From Lithospermum erythrorhizon (Eukaryota; Streptophyta; Magnoliopsida; Boraginales; Boraginaceae): DNA of 64,000 nt. Position 1 is the stretch's first letter; the number at the start of each line of letters is the position of its first letter. The DNA lies in contig JADFUC010000559.1 in the NCBI GenBank assembly GCA_019722365.1, forward strand, positions 186,001 to 250,000, read 5' to 3'. A program made the translations under genes and the position numbers. Positions 47,582 to 58,151 of this stretch are shown here, one piece after another. The notes below the pieces were generated by a model. It ran no database searches. It was not told the origin of the DNA and saw only the letters and a program-made list of their open reading frames with translations.

Positions 47582-48429
47582 TAGGGATGGCCATCGGTGT
47601 GATTTGGTGCGATTCAGTGCGGTTTTCGCACTAAACAGCTTGATTCGGTGCATCGGTTTGATTTTTTTTTGATTATTAGTGCGAGTCGGTTTCGGTATTA
47701 TTCGGTTTTTTTTACGGATGTAATATGAATTATCTGAAAACAACCGAATAAGTATTAAAGTTAAACAACACAAATTTTTTTAATATTACAATACAGAAAC
47801 TAAACATAGTCGAAATAGTCAAAAAAGTAATGGCCATTCACCAAAAGCTTCATTCTTGATCTAGAATGCTTGTTAGCTTTCTTCTTCGTTATATGTCAAG
47901 AAAGAAAATAACGAGGATTATCTCCAGAGAATTGGTTTAGAAAAACATGTGAAATTTGAGAACATCTTCTGAGCAAACAATGAAATAAGAAACTTGTCTG
48001 ATTGTCTGATAAAACATTTAAAATCCCAAGATATACTCTGAAAGCTAAATGAGCTAACGTATGATTCTTAGCAGCCATGAGTGAGCAGCTAGCTAATAAT
48101 ACAATACTCGTACAATTTACAAGTCTAATTTAAATAGAGCCATACAAATATGGTTTTATTAAAATAACAGTCAAGTTTAATATTAAATTTTAATCGATCC
48201 TAAATATTAATATATTATAAATAATTAAATATTTATTTGAAATATATAATAAAATTAAAAATAAATTATATAAAATCATTCGGTGCGATTCGGTTTTGGG
48301 GTAAAACACCAAAAAGTGGCCCCAGGTTTTCAAATTATTCAAACCTTGTCGGTTTCGGTTTCAAAAAAAATCGAACAAACTCGGTTCAAATCTGTGCAAT
48401 TTGGTTTTTTTTCGATATGACCATCCCTA
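47582..48429. mobile_element. complete non-autonomous hAT element, 848 bp
   Basis: The left terminus is tagggatggccatc; the reverse complement of the right terminus is tagggatggtcatatc. Both sides are bordered by the same 8-mer gttacaag (47574-47581 and 48430-48437), the hallmark 8-bp target duplication of the hAT superfamily. Inside each end are many cggtgcgattcggtt-type subterminal repeats. The central part has only a short frame and no transposase domain. The element sits wholly inside the Mutator-like element, so it inserted later. Confidence 0.92.
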
Positions 48430-48716
48430 GTTACAAGATATGGGGGTAAAAGTGTGGAAGAGGGTTAAATTAATCATTTAACATGCTAAAATATGGTATT
48501 TTGTTAATAAAAAAGATTGTGTGTGTTTAGCCAAATATCATGAGTTGACCATGATATTTTGTAAAAATTCTCTACATAATTGTTTGCAAACATTCGATTA
48601 ATAACTTGAGATAATTATAGAGTTCAACTATATTTATAATTTGTAAAACAAGATTCATTTAATATATTGTTTAGAAAACAAAACCACATTTATTTGAGAT
48701 CACATCTAATAATATA

Positions 48717-48740
48717 CTCCCTCCATCCAAAGTGTATGAG
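48717..48740. mobile_element. Stowaway terminus fragment
   Basis: The string tactccctccatccaaag is a typical Stowaway left end after a TA. No matching right end was found close by, so it is a fragment or has been separated from its partner. Confidence 0.35.
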
Positions 48741-49002
48741 ATGCAGACTTGATTGAGGCTTGGAATACAGCCATAAGATGGAATCCATTGTTACAGTGAA
48801 GATTTTCTTAATCTTAGAGTAGTTATCAAGGAGAGCAATTCATTAGTCGCTCGATTACATAGTTCGTTAATTCATTATGGAAATTTGATCGGTTTATATT
48901 AGAACCAGTTATGAATCATTATTCTAAATCTAAATTCCTTTTCATTCTATTTTCAAATTACTGGTGAAGTTAGGTAAATTTATTCATTTTACTTATATTA
49001 TA

Positions 49003-49252
49003 CTCATTTTCTTTCTTTTTAGTTGTCTTTCTAGTAATTTGTACATAGATTAAAAAAATAAAAAATAATTAGTATATTGAAAATGTAAAATGTCACTATT
49101 AGTGAAGCTACGTAATTGGTTGATTGATAATTTAATAGCAAGTAATTAAAAAGTATATTGAAAATGTAAAAATTCAATTTTTTATGCTAGAGCAAGTATT
49201 TTGAAATAAAAATTAAAATTTAGAAAAACCATTAAAAAAGTAACGGAGGAAT
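49003..49252. mobile_element. Stowaway-like MITE, same family as 8321-8575
   Basis: About 250 bases between TA dinucleotides. The left end ctcattttctttctttttag pairs with the right end, whose reverse complement is aattcctccgttactttttt. The reverse complement of the interior matches the 8321-8575 element (ccaaccaat..., acattttcaat.., ttaatctat). A further related but eroded stretch with ttaaccaaccaataatc follows at about 49400-49510. Confidence 0.65.
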
Positions 49253-49948
49253 TACTAAAACAAGTCATAACTAATATTCGCATGATATTTCTTTAAATAA
49301 ATTCTAGGCTTTAAAAGAATGGATATGTTCTTTATTATTACAGCATAGAAAATTAATGTTTCACGATTTTTAATGTTAGTTTTGGGTATTTTTATTATTA
49401 AATTATTAACCAACCAATAATCTGATTCGATTAATTGTCATTCACGTTTGATATAATTTTGATTAATTTTAAATTTTTTATTAATTTGTCTATATTATTA
49501 TAGGATGACAAATAAATGTGTGGATAGATAATATATACCATAACTACATGCAACTACATTTAATTGTTCAACCATTTTAAGATGCTTTTACGTTGATACA
49601 TTTCAGCGTAGAAATGCATGATTAGTCAATTCCAGAAATGTAAGGAGGATTATCAGAGATATCTTGAGACGAGGTTCGTAGCCACTTTGTCTGGCGGCGC
49701 CAACATAAGCAAGATGCCCATAATAGAGCCACGGGCCACTGGATTGACAACGATTCTTGCTCTTTATCGGGGGGATCGAGCCGCCGTCTGTGGTAGCCTT
49801 GCATGAGTGGCCGATGCTCCGCGAGATGTATGCAGTGGGCTGAGAATGTTTTACCTTTACAAGAGGAGGGCCTGGCGGACACGTCAGCAGGAATTACAGA
49901 TTTACAGGTAGCTTTTACAGCAAAGTGAAGGGCATAAATAAACTTAAA
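49253..49948. other. upstream region of the 12-exon gene
   Basis: Holds eroded MITE sequence and a short GC-richer patch (49660-49880) with no recognisable coding potential. That patch may be part of the promoter, leader or a captured fragment of unknown source. Confidence 0.35.
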
Positions 49949-50068
49949 TTAAACCCAACATTTCGTTAATTCCCAACAAAAACAAACTCAATTCCTCAAT
50001 CATGCTCGTTAAACCCAACATTTCGTTAATTCCCAACAAAAACAAACTCAATTCCTCAATCATGCTCG
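49949..50068 (+). repeat. exact 60-bp tandem duplication spanning the start codon
   Basis: Two perfect copies (49949-50008 and 50009-50068) each end in caatcATGctcg. The second copy's ATG (50062) opens the coding sequence of the 12-exon gene. The first copy's ATG (50002) is in the same frame with no stop between, because the period is divisible by three. The start context is identical in the two copies. Confidence 0.97.
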
Positions 50069-53000
50069 GTCATTTAACCCAAATTCCTACCAGGTACTAA
50101 TCTGTTTAATTATAACATTCATTCTTATATTATGTTCCTAATCCATATTGTTTTAGCTACAATCATAGTATTAGTGTTTCAATGTTCCCCTCAATTAAAT
50201 TGTTTGACCACATTTTTAACTTACTAATCTTAGCTCAAATTATCTAATACTAGTAGTATACTTTTATTGAAGTGGTTAAAACAAAGCTCTAGTCACTCAT
50301 CAATCGAGGCATATCCAATCCCTCGTGGGGCCATTAGGGTGATGGTTTCACACTTTTTATAATACTAGTAATATAATATGCTTATTTGTTCCCAGATTTA
50401 CTGTCTTACTTTAATGTCTTCATTTTTTTGTTTTTATAATTTTTGAATCAATCATAATTTATATAATGCAATAATAGGCATTGTAATGACGGTAAATTTG
50501 GCAGGTTTGAGTTGCTGACTATGGTTAAAAAGCACTCGAAATTGTTGGGACAAACCACGGTGGATGAGGATGAGCCGCAAGATCTTGAAATGGATACTCA
50601 CTTCTGGAATGACTTATTCGATTATTATTTTGTTCGTGGCAAAGAGTCCAGGGGCCGACACGACGATGACCTCTTATTCTTCGTTAGGAAATTGGTATTG
50701 CGTTATGTTCATGTATCTCATGGTTTTTACGCAATAAATTACTGAGTGGACAACTTAACTATATGTGCCGTGGTTAGACTAAAGAGAATAGTTATATGAT
50801 CGATTATAGGGGTTGCACGGATATGGATTCAATGATAAGGTTGAAGACGATTCTCCTTACTTTGTGCGCAGGTGGGCACCTAAGGTAAAATCAACATCAT
50901 TTCTATATCTCTTTGCTTAGATTGTGTCCTGTAATTAGGACATTTAGTAAAGGCTTTTTAGTTTGCAAACGAAAGCATAATTAAGATATCTAGAAGTAAA
51001 ATCTTTTGGATATTTGGGTTGTCTAAGCTGAATGAATCTGTTTAACTCTTTTGGTCTCCCAATGATCTCTGGGCTAGTTTCTCACATCTCAGCTAGTTCT
51101 TCTACCACTGACTAATCCTTATTACTTCTATGAGCATTTTAGATAGAGAACAGGAGATAATTAATTTTGTACATAATGGTAATCTTTTATTTTTCTGTAA
51201 TAGCTGGACGACCTAATTAGAGGGAGCATAGTGGAGGTGGATTGGAGACGTTCTTTTTACTTGAATCTAATTGCTCATACCACCTTCAGTGTTACTGTAG
51301 CAATTTGCAGGTAACCTTGATTTCTGTTAATCCACTTTGGATGTGTTCTCTAAGAAGTTCATGATTGTCTACGATTCAATTCAAAACGGATTAGTTGAAG
51401 TGAAAACCATGATGTAATGTGTCCTGAATTGATTCGTTCCAGGCCATCTTAAACATTTCCACCCATCTCAGACCAGCAAATAACAAAATAACTCCTGCTC
51501 AAAGTTGTTCACCCCCCTCCCCCCCGGTTTTGGTTCCTTGTTTTTGTTCGTAATGACATCGATGATCAACATTCTACTACTTTCTGCAAGATTGATGTGA
51601 TACTTAGCTAATCCGTCTTTTAATCTTCCTTATGTGATTGTAAGTCATCAGGTTTTACAAAACTATCAGGGTGGCCAAGGAAGACCCTTGTCTCCTGTAT
51701 ATAAGGTATCTAAGTAGGAAAGAATCCACGTCATTCATTTCTGTACTGTATATATATATATATATATAACAAACTAAAAGGCACTTAATGTACATTGTAC
51801 TTCCAAATGTACGGGAAGGTATGCCGAGTTGTCATATGGTTAGACTTATATATAAACATGTGAACTGATGATCTTGTTGTTCTAAACGTCATGAGTCTTC
51901 TAATATGGTTTCATGACCAGATATTTACTTGTTGCAGGAATTTGTGGTAAAAGAAAAATTATAATGCTCTATTCATTGAACTGATGCAGGTTGTGAAAAC
52001 CGTTTATGCTTCCCCTAGTCGTATAAATTTTCATTTGGACTCTAGGAAGGTAAGATTTCTTGGGCCAAGGACTACAGAATCCTACTGTGATGCCTAATCA
52101 GTATAATTATGCTACTGCTTCTCAATCAGGAAGTAGAAACGACAGCTGCCTATCCAGATATATGTTTTGCAGTTGATGACTTTGACTCGACATTTGATGC
52201 TGTGGTAATTATATTATTAGTCGGACACTCGGACAAGGCTATCTAAATTCACATCTCCTCGTTGTTCTCAATATCTAATATTTGGAAGACTCTTCGGCTT
52301 AGTAGTTAAAACCTTCTTTTCCTTAGGTCTTGACAGACGTGGACCACTGTTACTGTGTACTATTAAACGCTCATGATGGGGCAGCATTCCCCAATGACAA
52401 AGCAGCTCAAGAGTCTAGTTCTACTGACAGTTCATCTCCAAAGAGTGATCCAACTCCTACGAAGATGAAGGGCTCTAAGGTTTGAGGAACTTCCATCAAA
52501 TACATCTTGTATTTCTCATGTTGTGGTATTTTTTAAATCACTTTCAAGGTTAAGAGCCTATATGATGGCACTCTACTACTTAAAACCATCCATTTGTCTC
52601 ATACTCATCTCTTATCAGACGAATTAGAAGACATGCTCTTATTTATAGAAAATCTAACTAATAGGAAGAAAAGGTTTAAAAGTATATACAAATTCATAAA
52701 TAATCCATATTTGCAAGAAGACATATGAACACATCCTCCATTATGTCTCATTTTTTGAGACCTTCTGAAAATGGAAAAAGACGACATTTTCATAAACTAA
52801 TTACTTCTTGCTGAATAGGTAGTTATGGGCTAATCTCCATCTGCATACCACTTATTTAGTTCTTTTGAAATAGTTGTATGAAAAAAATATCAATGTGAGT
52901 ACTACACATGATTATCATTCATGTAAATGGGATTTTGTTAATACCTATAGTTTGCATCACCCAAAGCCAAGATAACCTGATAGTTTGCTAGTTTGTAATT

Positions 53001-54362
53001 GCAGATCACTCTTTTCTCAGGATTTGTTAACTACCAAATGGTGCGCGATGCGTATGATGGTAAATGTTATTTCTGAACCTTCGTACTATCTCATTCCTTC
53101 AACACAGACATGTTTGTCTTTGATAACATCGTATGTATTATCCATCATGAACCGTCTAAAATCATCTGAATTTTACATCTATAAAAGAATTGATTAGCTA
53201 GTTATTAGTCTCAGTCAATAGTTCTTGCTACTTCCATCTCTGGTAAAGAAATGGTGGATTTGTTTCCTGTTTTTATTTCATACACTATGTCTGCAGCTGC
53301 TTCGTGTACTGTTAATACCTGATTATACAATTGCCGGAGATTTCTGGTGTTCTTAAGAGTTCCACTTTGGGTTGTGAAATTTGTGTTGGGTATTGTATTG
53401 GAAATGATGTATGTCCATTGTGCCGGTTTACAGCTGGGAGATCTGGATTTGGGAGCCTTCTGTCACTTGGTCACTCTTCAGGTAAAACTGACAAACTGTA
53501 CATGAAAGGTCCTGGTGGGCGTGGGGAAGTTGAAGTAGCAGTTTCTGGGGTTGCAGGTAAATCATAAATCTTTATAATATTGTATGCCATGAAGATTCCC
53601 TATGATGTTTTTTTTTTGTTTTTTTATTTTTTTTAAAGTGGGTTAAAGTATCAAACTCCCCTGATTCCCTATGATGTTGCTGCATTATGTTTTAGTGTTT
53701 TAGGTTTCTTTAAAATATCTGATGTTTGGCTCCAATTGGAAACAAGTTCGGTTATGTTTATCTTCCTTTTAATGATATAAGCACAGCTTCATCTGATTAA
53801 TCTCCCAAAAATGTTAAATATATTTGTTAGGATATCCATTGCAACCCTTGAATCAGAAACATCACATGTTTATAAAGAACTTTTTAACACAATAGTTTTT
53901 TTTCGTGCGAGGTTTGCAAGTATTTTTAAATTGAAGTTTTGTGGACAGAATCGGAGTATTTATCAAATGTTACTGATACTGTTTCTTACAGATCAAAGCA
54001 AGGAGTTAGACAATCAGTCTCCAACGAAGAAAGCAGTCAACTTTGCTACAATTGTTAAGAGAGCAGCATCTGTTGCATCTGTGGCAGCAAAGCATGCTTA
54101 TGCAGCAGCTTCTTCCAGTCGGAATTCTGATGAGGAGATGCTTCCTCTCAAATGCTGTCTAATGTCTGTATCATTACCTTGGGAGTACATTGCTCATGAT
54201 CTTCTATTCAAGGTGAAGATCTTTAAGCCTTCTGAAAGAACACAATACTTAATTTTAAAATGTCGGAACAAACTTGAATCTAGTTATAATATAAGAAATA
54301 CCCAGTCCATACTGTGCTCACATATTTTTGGTTCTCAGGGGAGCCCTCCGGTGAACTTGTAA
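50062..54362 (+). CDS. conserved plant protein of unknown function, 12 exons
   Basis: Twelve GT-AG exons keep one frame: 50062-50093, 50505-50694, 50810-50884, 51204-51310, 51645-51705, 51990-52049, 52131-52205, 52327-52479, 53005-53059, 53434-53556, 53992-54212, 54339-54362. The product is 391 residues, or 411 if the upstream in-frame ATG at 50002 is used. Distinct segments include FELLTMVKKHSKLLG, DDDLLFFVRKL, SPYFVRRWAPK, SFYLNLIAHTTFSVTVAICS, SRFGSLL-like SGFGSLLSLGHSSGK, MKGPGGRGEVEVAVSGVADQ, SVASVAAKHAYAAASSSR and the end GSPPVNL. The way exons join into smooth, non-repetitive protein argues for a real conserved gene. I cannot name the family; no membrane segment or catalytic motif stands out. 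Intron 1 holds a SINE. Confidence 0.8.
50261..50359 (+). mobile_element. 5'-truncated SINE in intron 1 of the 12-exon gene
   Basis: A 99-base body (ttattgaagtggttaaaaca ... ttgatggtttcacactttt-like end) matches the 3' half of the SINE at 28370-28591. It is bordered by taatactagtagtata (50245-50260) and taatactagtaatata (50360-50375), a 16-base target duplication with one mismatch. The 5' tRNA-like head is missing, typical of truncated reverse transcription. Confidence 0.75.
51747..51769. repeat. (TA)n microsatellite in intron 5
   Basis: A run of about ten TA units in the intron between 51705 and 51990. Confidence 0.85.
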
Positions 54363-54968
54363 TTCTGAAGGCAGATTGGTTTCATGGGGATAAGTTTGAT
54401 CACTATGTATACCAGGAGTTTCAACATTGTATTTATTGCGCAAGTGAAGAGAATTTTAGATAATGTGGTACAGTGCTCGGTTGAGACATTCTGGATGGGG
54501 TTCGTTTGTAAATAAATCTTCTACTCTTGTTCATCGTGGACTAATACCCATTACTTGTAAACCTAGAGAGTTCTGCAAAGTGAGTGCAAACTTAGATTAT
54601 TCACCAGGGTATAGGTTTGCTGTTTCGTTGACAGAAAAAGGGAAACTGATTCAGATTCTGAAATCTCAACATGATCTAATGGTATTTCACTTTTTATTCT
54701 ATAGTCTGTAGTCCTGAACTCAGTCCAGATTGCTCATTTTCTGTTCATTTTATTGTTGACGATAATACTACTTGTCCATTGATATCTCATCAGCTGGTAT
54801 ATCTATGACCTTTCTTTATACAAATAAAGATGAGCTAGAATGAGAATAAATGTTGATATGCATGCCTGATAAGATACTCTGTCATATTACAAAAGCCAAT
54901 AGAATTGGCTGTCAGGTTACTAAAAAAGAATAGGAAAACTCGGTTCCTGTTGTAGAATATGATGGTAA
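54363..54968. other. 3' region between the 12-exon gene and the MAP65 relic
   Basis: The short frame at 54463-54711 has no features I recognise; it may be 3' untranslated sequence. The two flanking genes converge here. Confidence 0.4.
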
Positions 54969-56964
54969 TTAAACATGGACAGTCGTTATGTGTGTCTTTG
55001 GAAGGACAAAACCAGCTCTTCTCTCTTCGAATGAGTATTCTACCGACTCTTCAGGCATCTCCACTGCTAGTCTAGCAGTAGACGAAGGAACTGGGTGGGC
55101 CGGTGTAGTGACTGTCTGCATGGGAACTGAAACAGTGGAAGGGGTGGAAGGTATAGGAATTGCCATCGACTGAGGTGTCTTTTTTTCTTCCTCAACGGTT
55201 GGCATGATCTTAGAAGGAGTAGCAAACAGTGGAACTGAAATGGTGGAAGGAGTAGAAGGTATAGGATTTGCCATTAACCGAGGTGTTTTGTTTTCTTCCT
55301 CAATTGTGGTTGAAATTGTCTTGGATGGGGTAGTGAATGTATTGATGATCGGAAGGGTCTTCTGTAACATGTCATGTTGCCTGCAAAGTTCTTGAAGAAT
55401 GTTGGTTGCATTTGATCTTGAGGAATCTGTTGAAGAAATAGGCGAGAAAGGCTTTCGCATGCTTGGCGTTTCCACCTCACGAGCATTGAAAGAATGCTTC
55501 TTAACCGAGAGACCAGCTATATCCAATCCTCTCCTTCCTATAGCAAAGAGTGCAAAATAAGACAACATAAGAAGCTAGACAAAATAATTGATTTGCCAAC
55601 AAAGAGCAACAGACTTTATCCTGATGCGAGGTAAATAATTGCATATTAAGGAGTTCCATGACCATTACCATCTGATAAGGTTGTTGCATAACCATCATCG
55701 TTATAGTGCAGGCGGTCATTTTTCTTTACTTGGCGTGTATTTGGTGTGGTACCTTTCTTAGGAGGAAACATATCATGCTTAGGAGTTTGTAGCATTGCGC
55801 CTCCCAGAGATAGCCTTCTACCCCCGGCACCTCCACTGGACATTCTGGGGCCTTTCTTTGCACTCTGGTTCTTCATAGGGCTCGGCTTGGAACCATAAAG
55901 AGCCTCCTGTTCAGCTATCAACTGCCCCTGAAGATTCTTTTGCTCCTGAAATTTGAAAAGTAAATTACAAAGCAGAGATAGTGGTTGAAATGTTCCAATT
56001 TGGCAGTAAAAAAAAACATTAGCAACCAGAAGGTTATACCCTTTGCCTTTTGTGCTCTTCTTCTTTCTCATGTCGTGAAGTTTTATATTCTTCAAGCATG
56101 GAAAGAACGGGAATCTGTAAAACAAGGACAAACATTTGTAACAACCCTAACAACATTACAGTTCCCTTGACTGACCTAAGAAAAGTAAACAATTCATTTC
56201 TAACCACGTAGCAATACTTACACCATCATAAGTGAATCTTATTCCCCTCTCATTTTCCCAGGATCTGGTTTTTGTAGCCAGCATCTCCACCATTGCTGTT
56301 CGACGTAATTGTACATAAAAAGGCTTGAGGTAAGTTATTTGTCAATTGTTAAATTTCTACACAACTAAGATATGAAAAGGACTCCCTGCTAGTCAAAGGA
56401 GATGCAACAGATACCTGGGAGTTTATTGACCAGCGCACGAGCTTTCTCAGCTCGTTTCAGAGTAAGATGAGCACCTCGTCCAGCATTGCAGCGATTATCA
56501 TCCTATGAATGTAAGTCATACGGAAACATATTGGAGATAAGATGATTATGCAAGTAATATGGTCTGTTATAATAAAATAGAGGTTTCAGAAAGCCTACCG
56601 TTATATTCCTCAAGCCAGCACTCTTCCTCGCATGCAACCATCCATTTCTCAACCTTCTCAAGTATTTCTTTTCTGCTTAAAGCTTCCTCCTTAACTCTTC
56701 CTATTTGAAGCTCAATTTGTTCTAGGACAGAATCAGCATTAACAGCTCCTTTTGCAAATAAGAAAAGGACAAACCAGATGAGATAATCGATCATTACATT
56801 AAAAAATGTGCAACTTCCAAACATTCCCGCTCAAGCTCAAGAAGCATCTTGTCCCGCTCAGTCTCACATTCCCCAACTTCATCCCATATAATCTAGTAAT
56901 CGAAAACCAATATTTATACAACACGCTTAAAAGTATATATCTGCAACTTGTTTCCATTTTCACC
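54969..56964 (-). pseudogene. MAP65-3: MAP65-3/PLEIADE-like gene with large internal deletion
   Basis: Minus strand. The C-terminal half of a MAP65 microtubule-bundling protein is present in order: exon 56748-56599 ([20 protein letters not shown] ... CWLEEYN), 56502-56415 ([20 protein letters not shown]), 56295-56222, 56114-56040 ([20 protein letters not shown]), 55945-55669 ([30 protein letters not shown]) and 55537-54969 (GRRGLDIAGLSVKKHSF ... VEYSFEERRAGFVL). This tail is diagnostic of MAP65-3, which holds phragmoplast microtubules together in cytokinesis. Upstream, only a fragment of early exons remains: FDELQ ending at 56964, and IIWDEVGECETERDKMLLEL beginning at 56892, which breaks after ..ECLEV. 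Several hundred codons of the dimerising rod between these points are absent. The first late junction (56599 to 56502) also joins out of frame. The copy kept its introns, so it is not a processed pseudogene. Confidence 0.82.
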
Positions 56965-57004
56965 TGTAATTCATCAAAACAGGCTATTACAATGTCAACC
57001 GCCT

Positions 57005-57045
57005 ACCAGCTCTTTATCAATTGAGCTATGTCCCGACGCATCAAA
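57005..57045 (-). mobile_element. tRNA-like SINE head fragment
   Basis: On the minus strand, gggacatagctcaattgata followed by aagagctggtagg resembles the 5' head (A-box region) of tRNA-derived SINEs and the head of the SINE at 28370. There is no B box at the expected distance, and a complete tRNA cannot be folded from it. It lies directly upstream of the broken 5' end of the MAP65-3 relic. Confidence 0.4.
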
Positions 57046-57357
57046 TTAGTATTGTAGTAGCTTGGATCTGATATCAATCTTAACCCAAGAATTCAATTAA
57101 TTATATCCACAAAGGTTTGATTTTTTATCCGGATTTTGAGTATTGGATCGTATTTTTTTCATTTTGTAACTCATAATAATACGAGTAAGGTTGCGATTAC
57201 TAAAAATGAGGTTCAACCTCAACTCAAAACAAATATATGAAAAAACTCGTCCGGTTTGAAAAATCATGTCGAGCATTTGACTATAAAATTTTCCATTAGA
57301 ATGTTTTATTTTCATGTGTCCATATCACTCTACTTCAATAATGATAATATCATAATA

Positions 57358-57606
57358 CTCCTCCGTCCCAATTTACTTGATGATAGAGGCAAAAAGTATT
57401 TTATTAAGAGCTGGATTAATATTACTAATGTATCCTAAAAAATTACTTTATCAAAAAATACTTTAATTAATCATGAAAATAAAAATTATTTTATTAAAGG
57501 ATAAAATTGAATAATCAAGATAAAGTTACATTGAATTCCTATATTATCAAGTAAAAAGTAAAAAGAACATTTTGCTACATGATCAAGTAAATTGGGACAG
57601 AGAGGA
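57358..57606. mobile_element. Stowaway MITE, 249 bp
   Basis: The left end ctcctccgtcccaatttact and the reverse complement of the right end, tcctctctgtcccaatttac, match, followed by ttgat on both sides. TA dinucleotides border both ends. Size and terminus are typical of Stowaway elements. Confidence 0.88.
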
Positions 57607-58151
57607 TATTAAGTTTACAATTACTATATAAAATATGTCAAACATTTTACTCGAAATAGATCAAGCTTTAAAATAATGATTGACACCAAATCAATTTTTT
57701 TCAAATCAACCTATTTAAATCGATCGTGTCAAGTCTTTGACTCAACAATATTAAGAACACGATATACCATCTCTTTACCAAGCCATGTAGGTGATTGCAA
57801 ACTTGCATCAGCATTTTCCAAGTCGAAATCCAATTGATGTAATATTCAAGTTCAATATCAAATACAGTACTCCGTAATACTTAATAGAGTTGAAGTAAGT
57901 CTTGCCCAGATTTATATATTAAATCCCAAAGCATATGAAATAAGATTGATTAATTAAGTTTATTTTAGGATTTTATTGATAAAATTTCACTACCAACAAA
58001 CCGCGAGTAGCTCAAACACACAGAATCAAGATGAGTAGAAAAAAAGCCTATAAGAATTTTCTCATAGCTTAAACGCCTTACCAAACTCTTTTCCTTACAA
58101 AATGAAACAACAACATAATTTAATTTGATCATCATGATGCATGCAGCATTC
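57607..58151. other. intergenic downstream of DOG1-like gene
   Basis: AT-rich DNA with no gene. TACTCCGTA occurs at 57868-57876. Confidence 0.45.

Larger units (their letters stand above)
44628..48573. mobile_element. Mutator-like element (MULE) with 9-bp target duplication
   Basis: The left end gagaaattttacaaaatacc is mirrored by the right end, whose reverse complement reads agagaatttttacaaaatat. Similarity continues with gaps for about 70 bases (cttttttatt near the inner limit). Both ends are bordered by the same 9-mer acataattg (44619-44627 and 48574-48582), the target-duplication length of MULEs. The interior includes two short frames at 45371-46025 that resemble a MULE protein N-terminus, tandem repeats at 46123-46230, and a complete hAT element. 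Without that insert the element is about 3.1 kb. Confidence 0.85.

Noticed and set aside
49660..49880. GC-rich patch considered as an organelle DNA insertion or a coding exon
   Set aside because: I could not match it to any chloroplast or mitochondrial gene, and the frames on both strands lack recognisable protein features.
54463..54711. 82-codon frame downstream of the 12-exon gene
   Set aside because: It follows directly after the predicted stop, has no domain pattern and is best explained as 3' untranslated or intergenic sequence.
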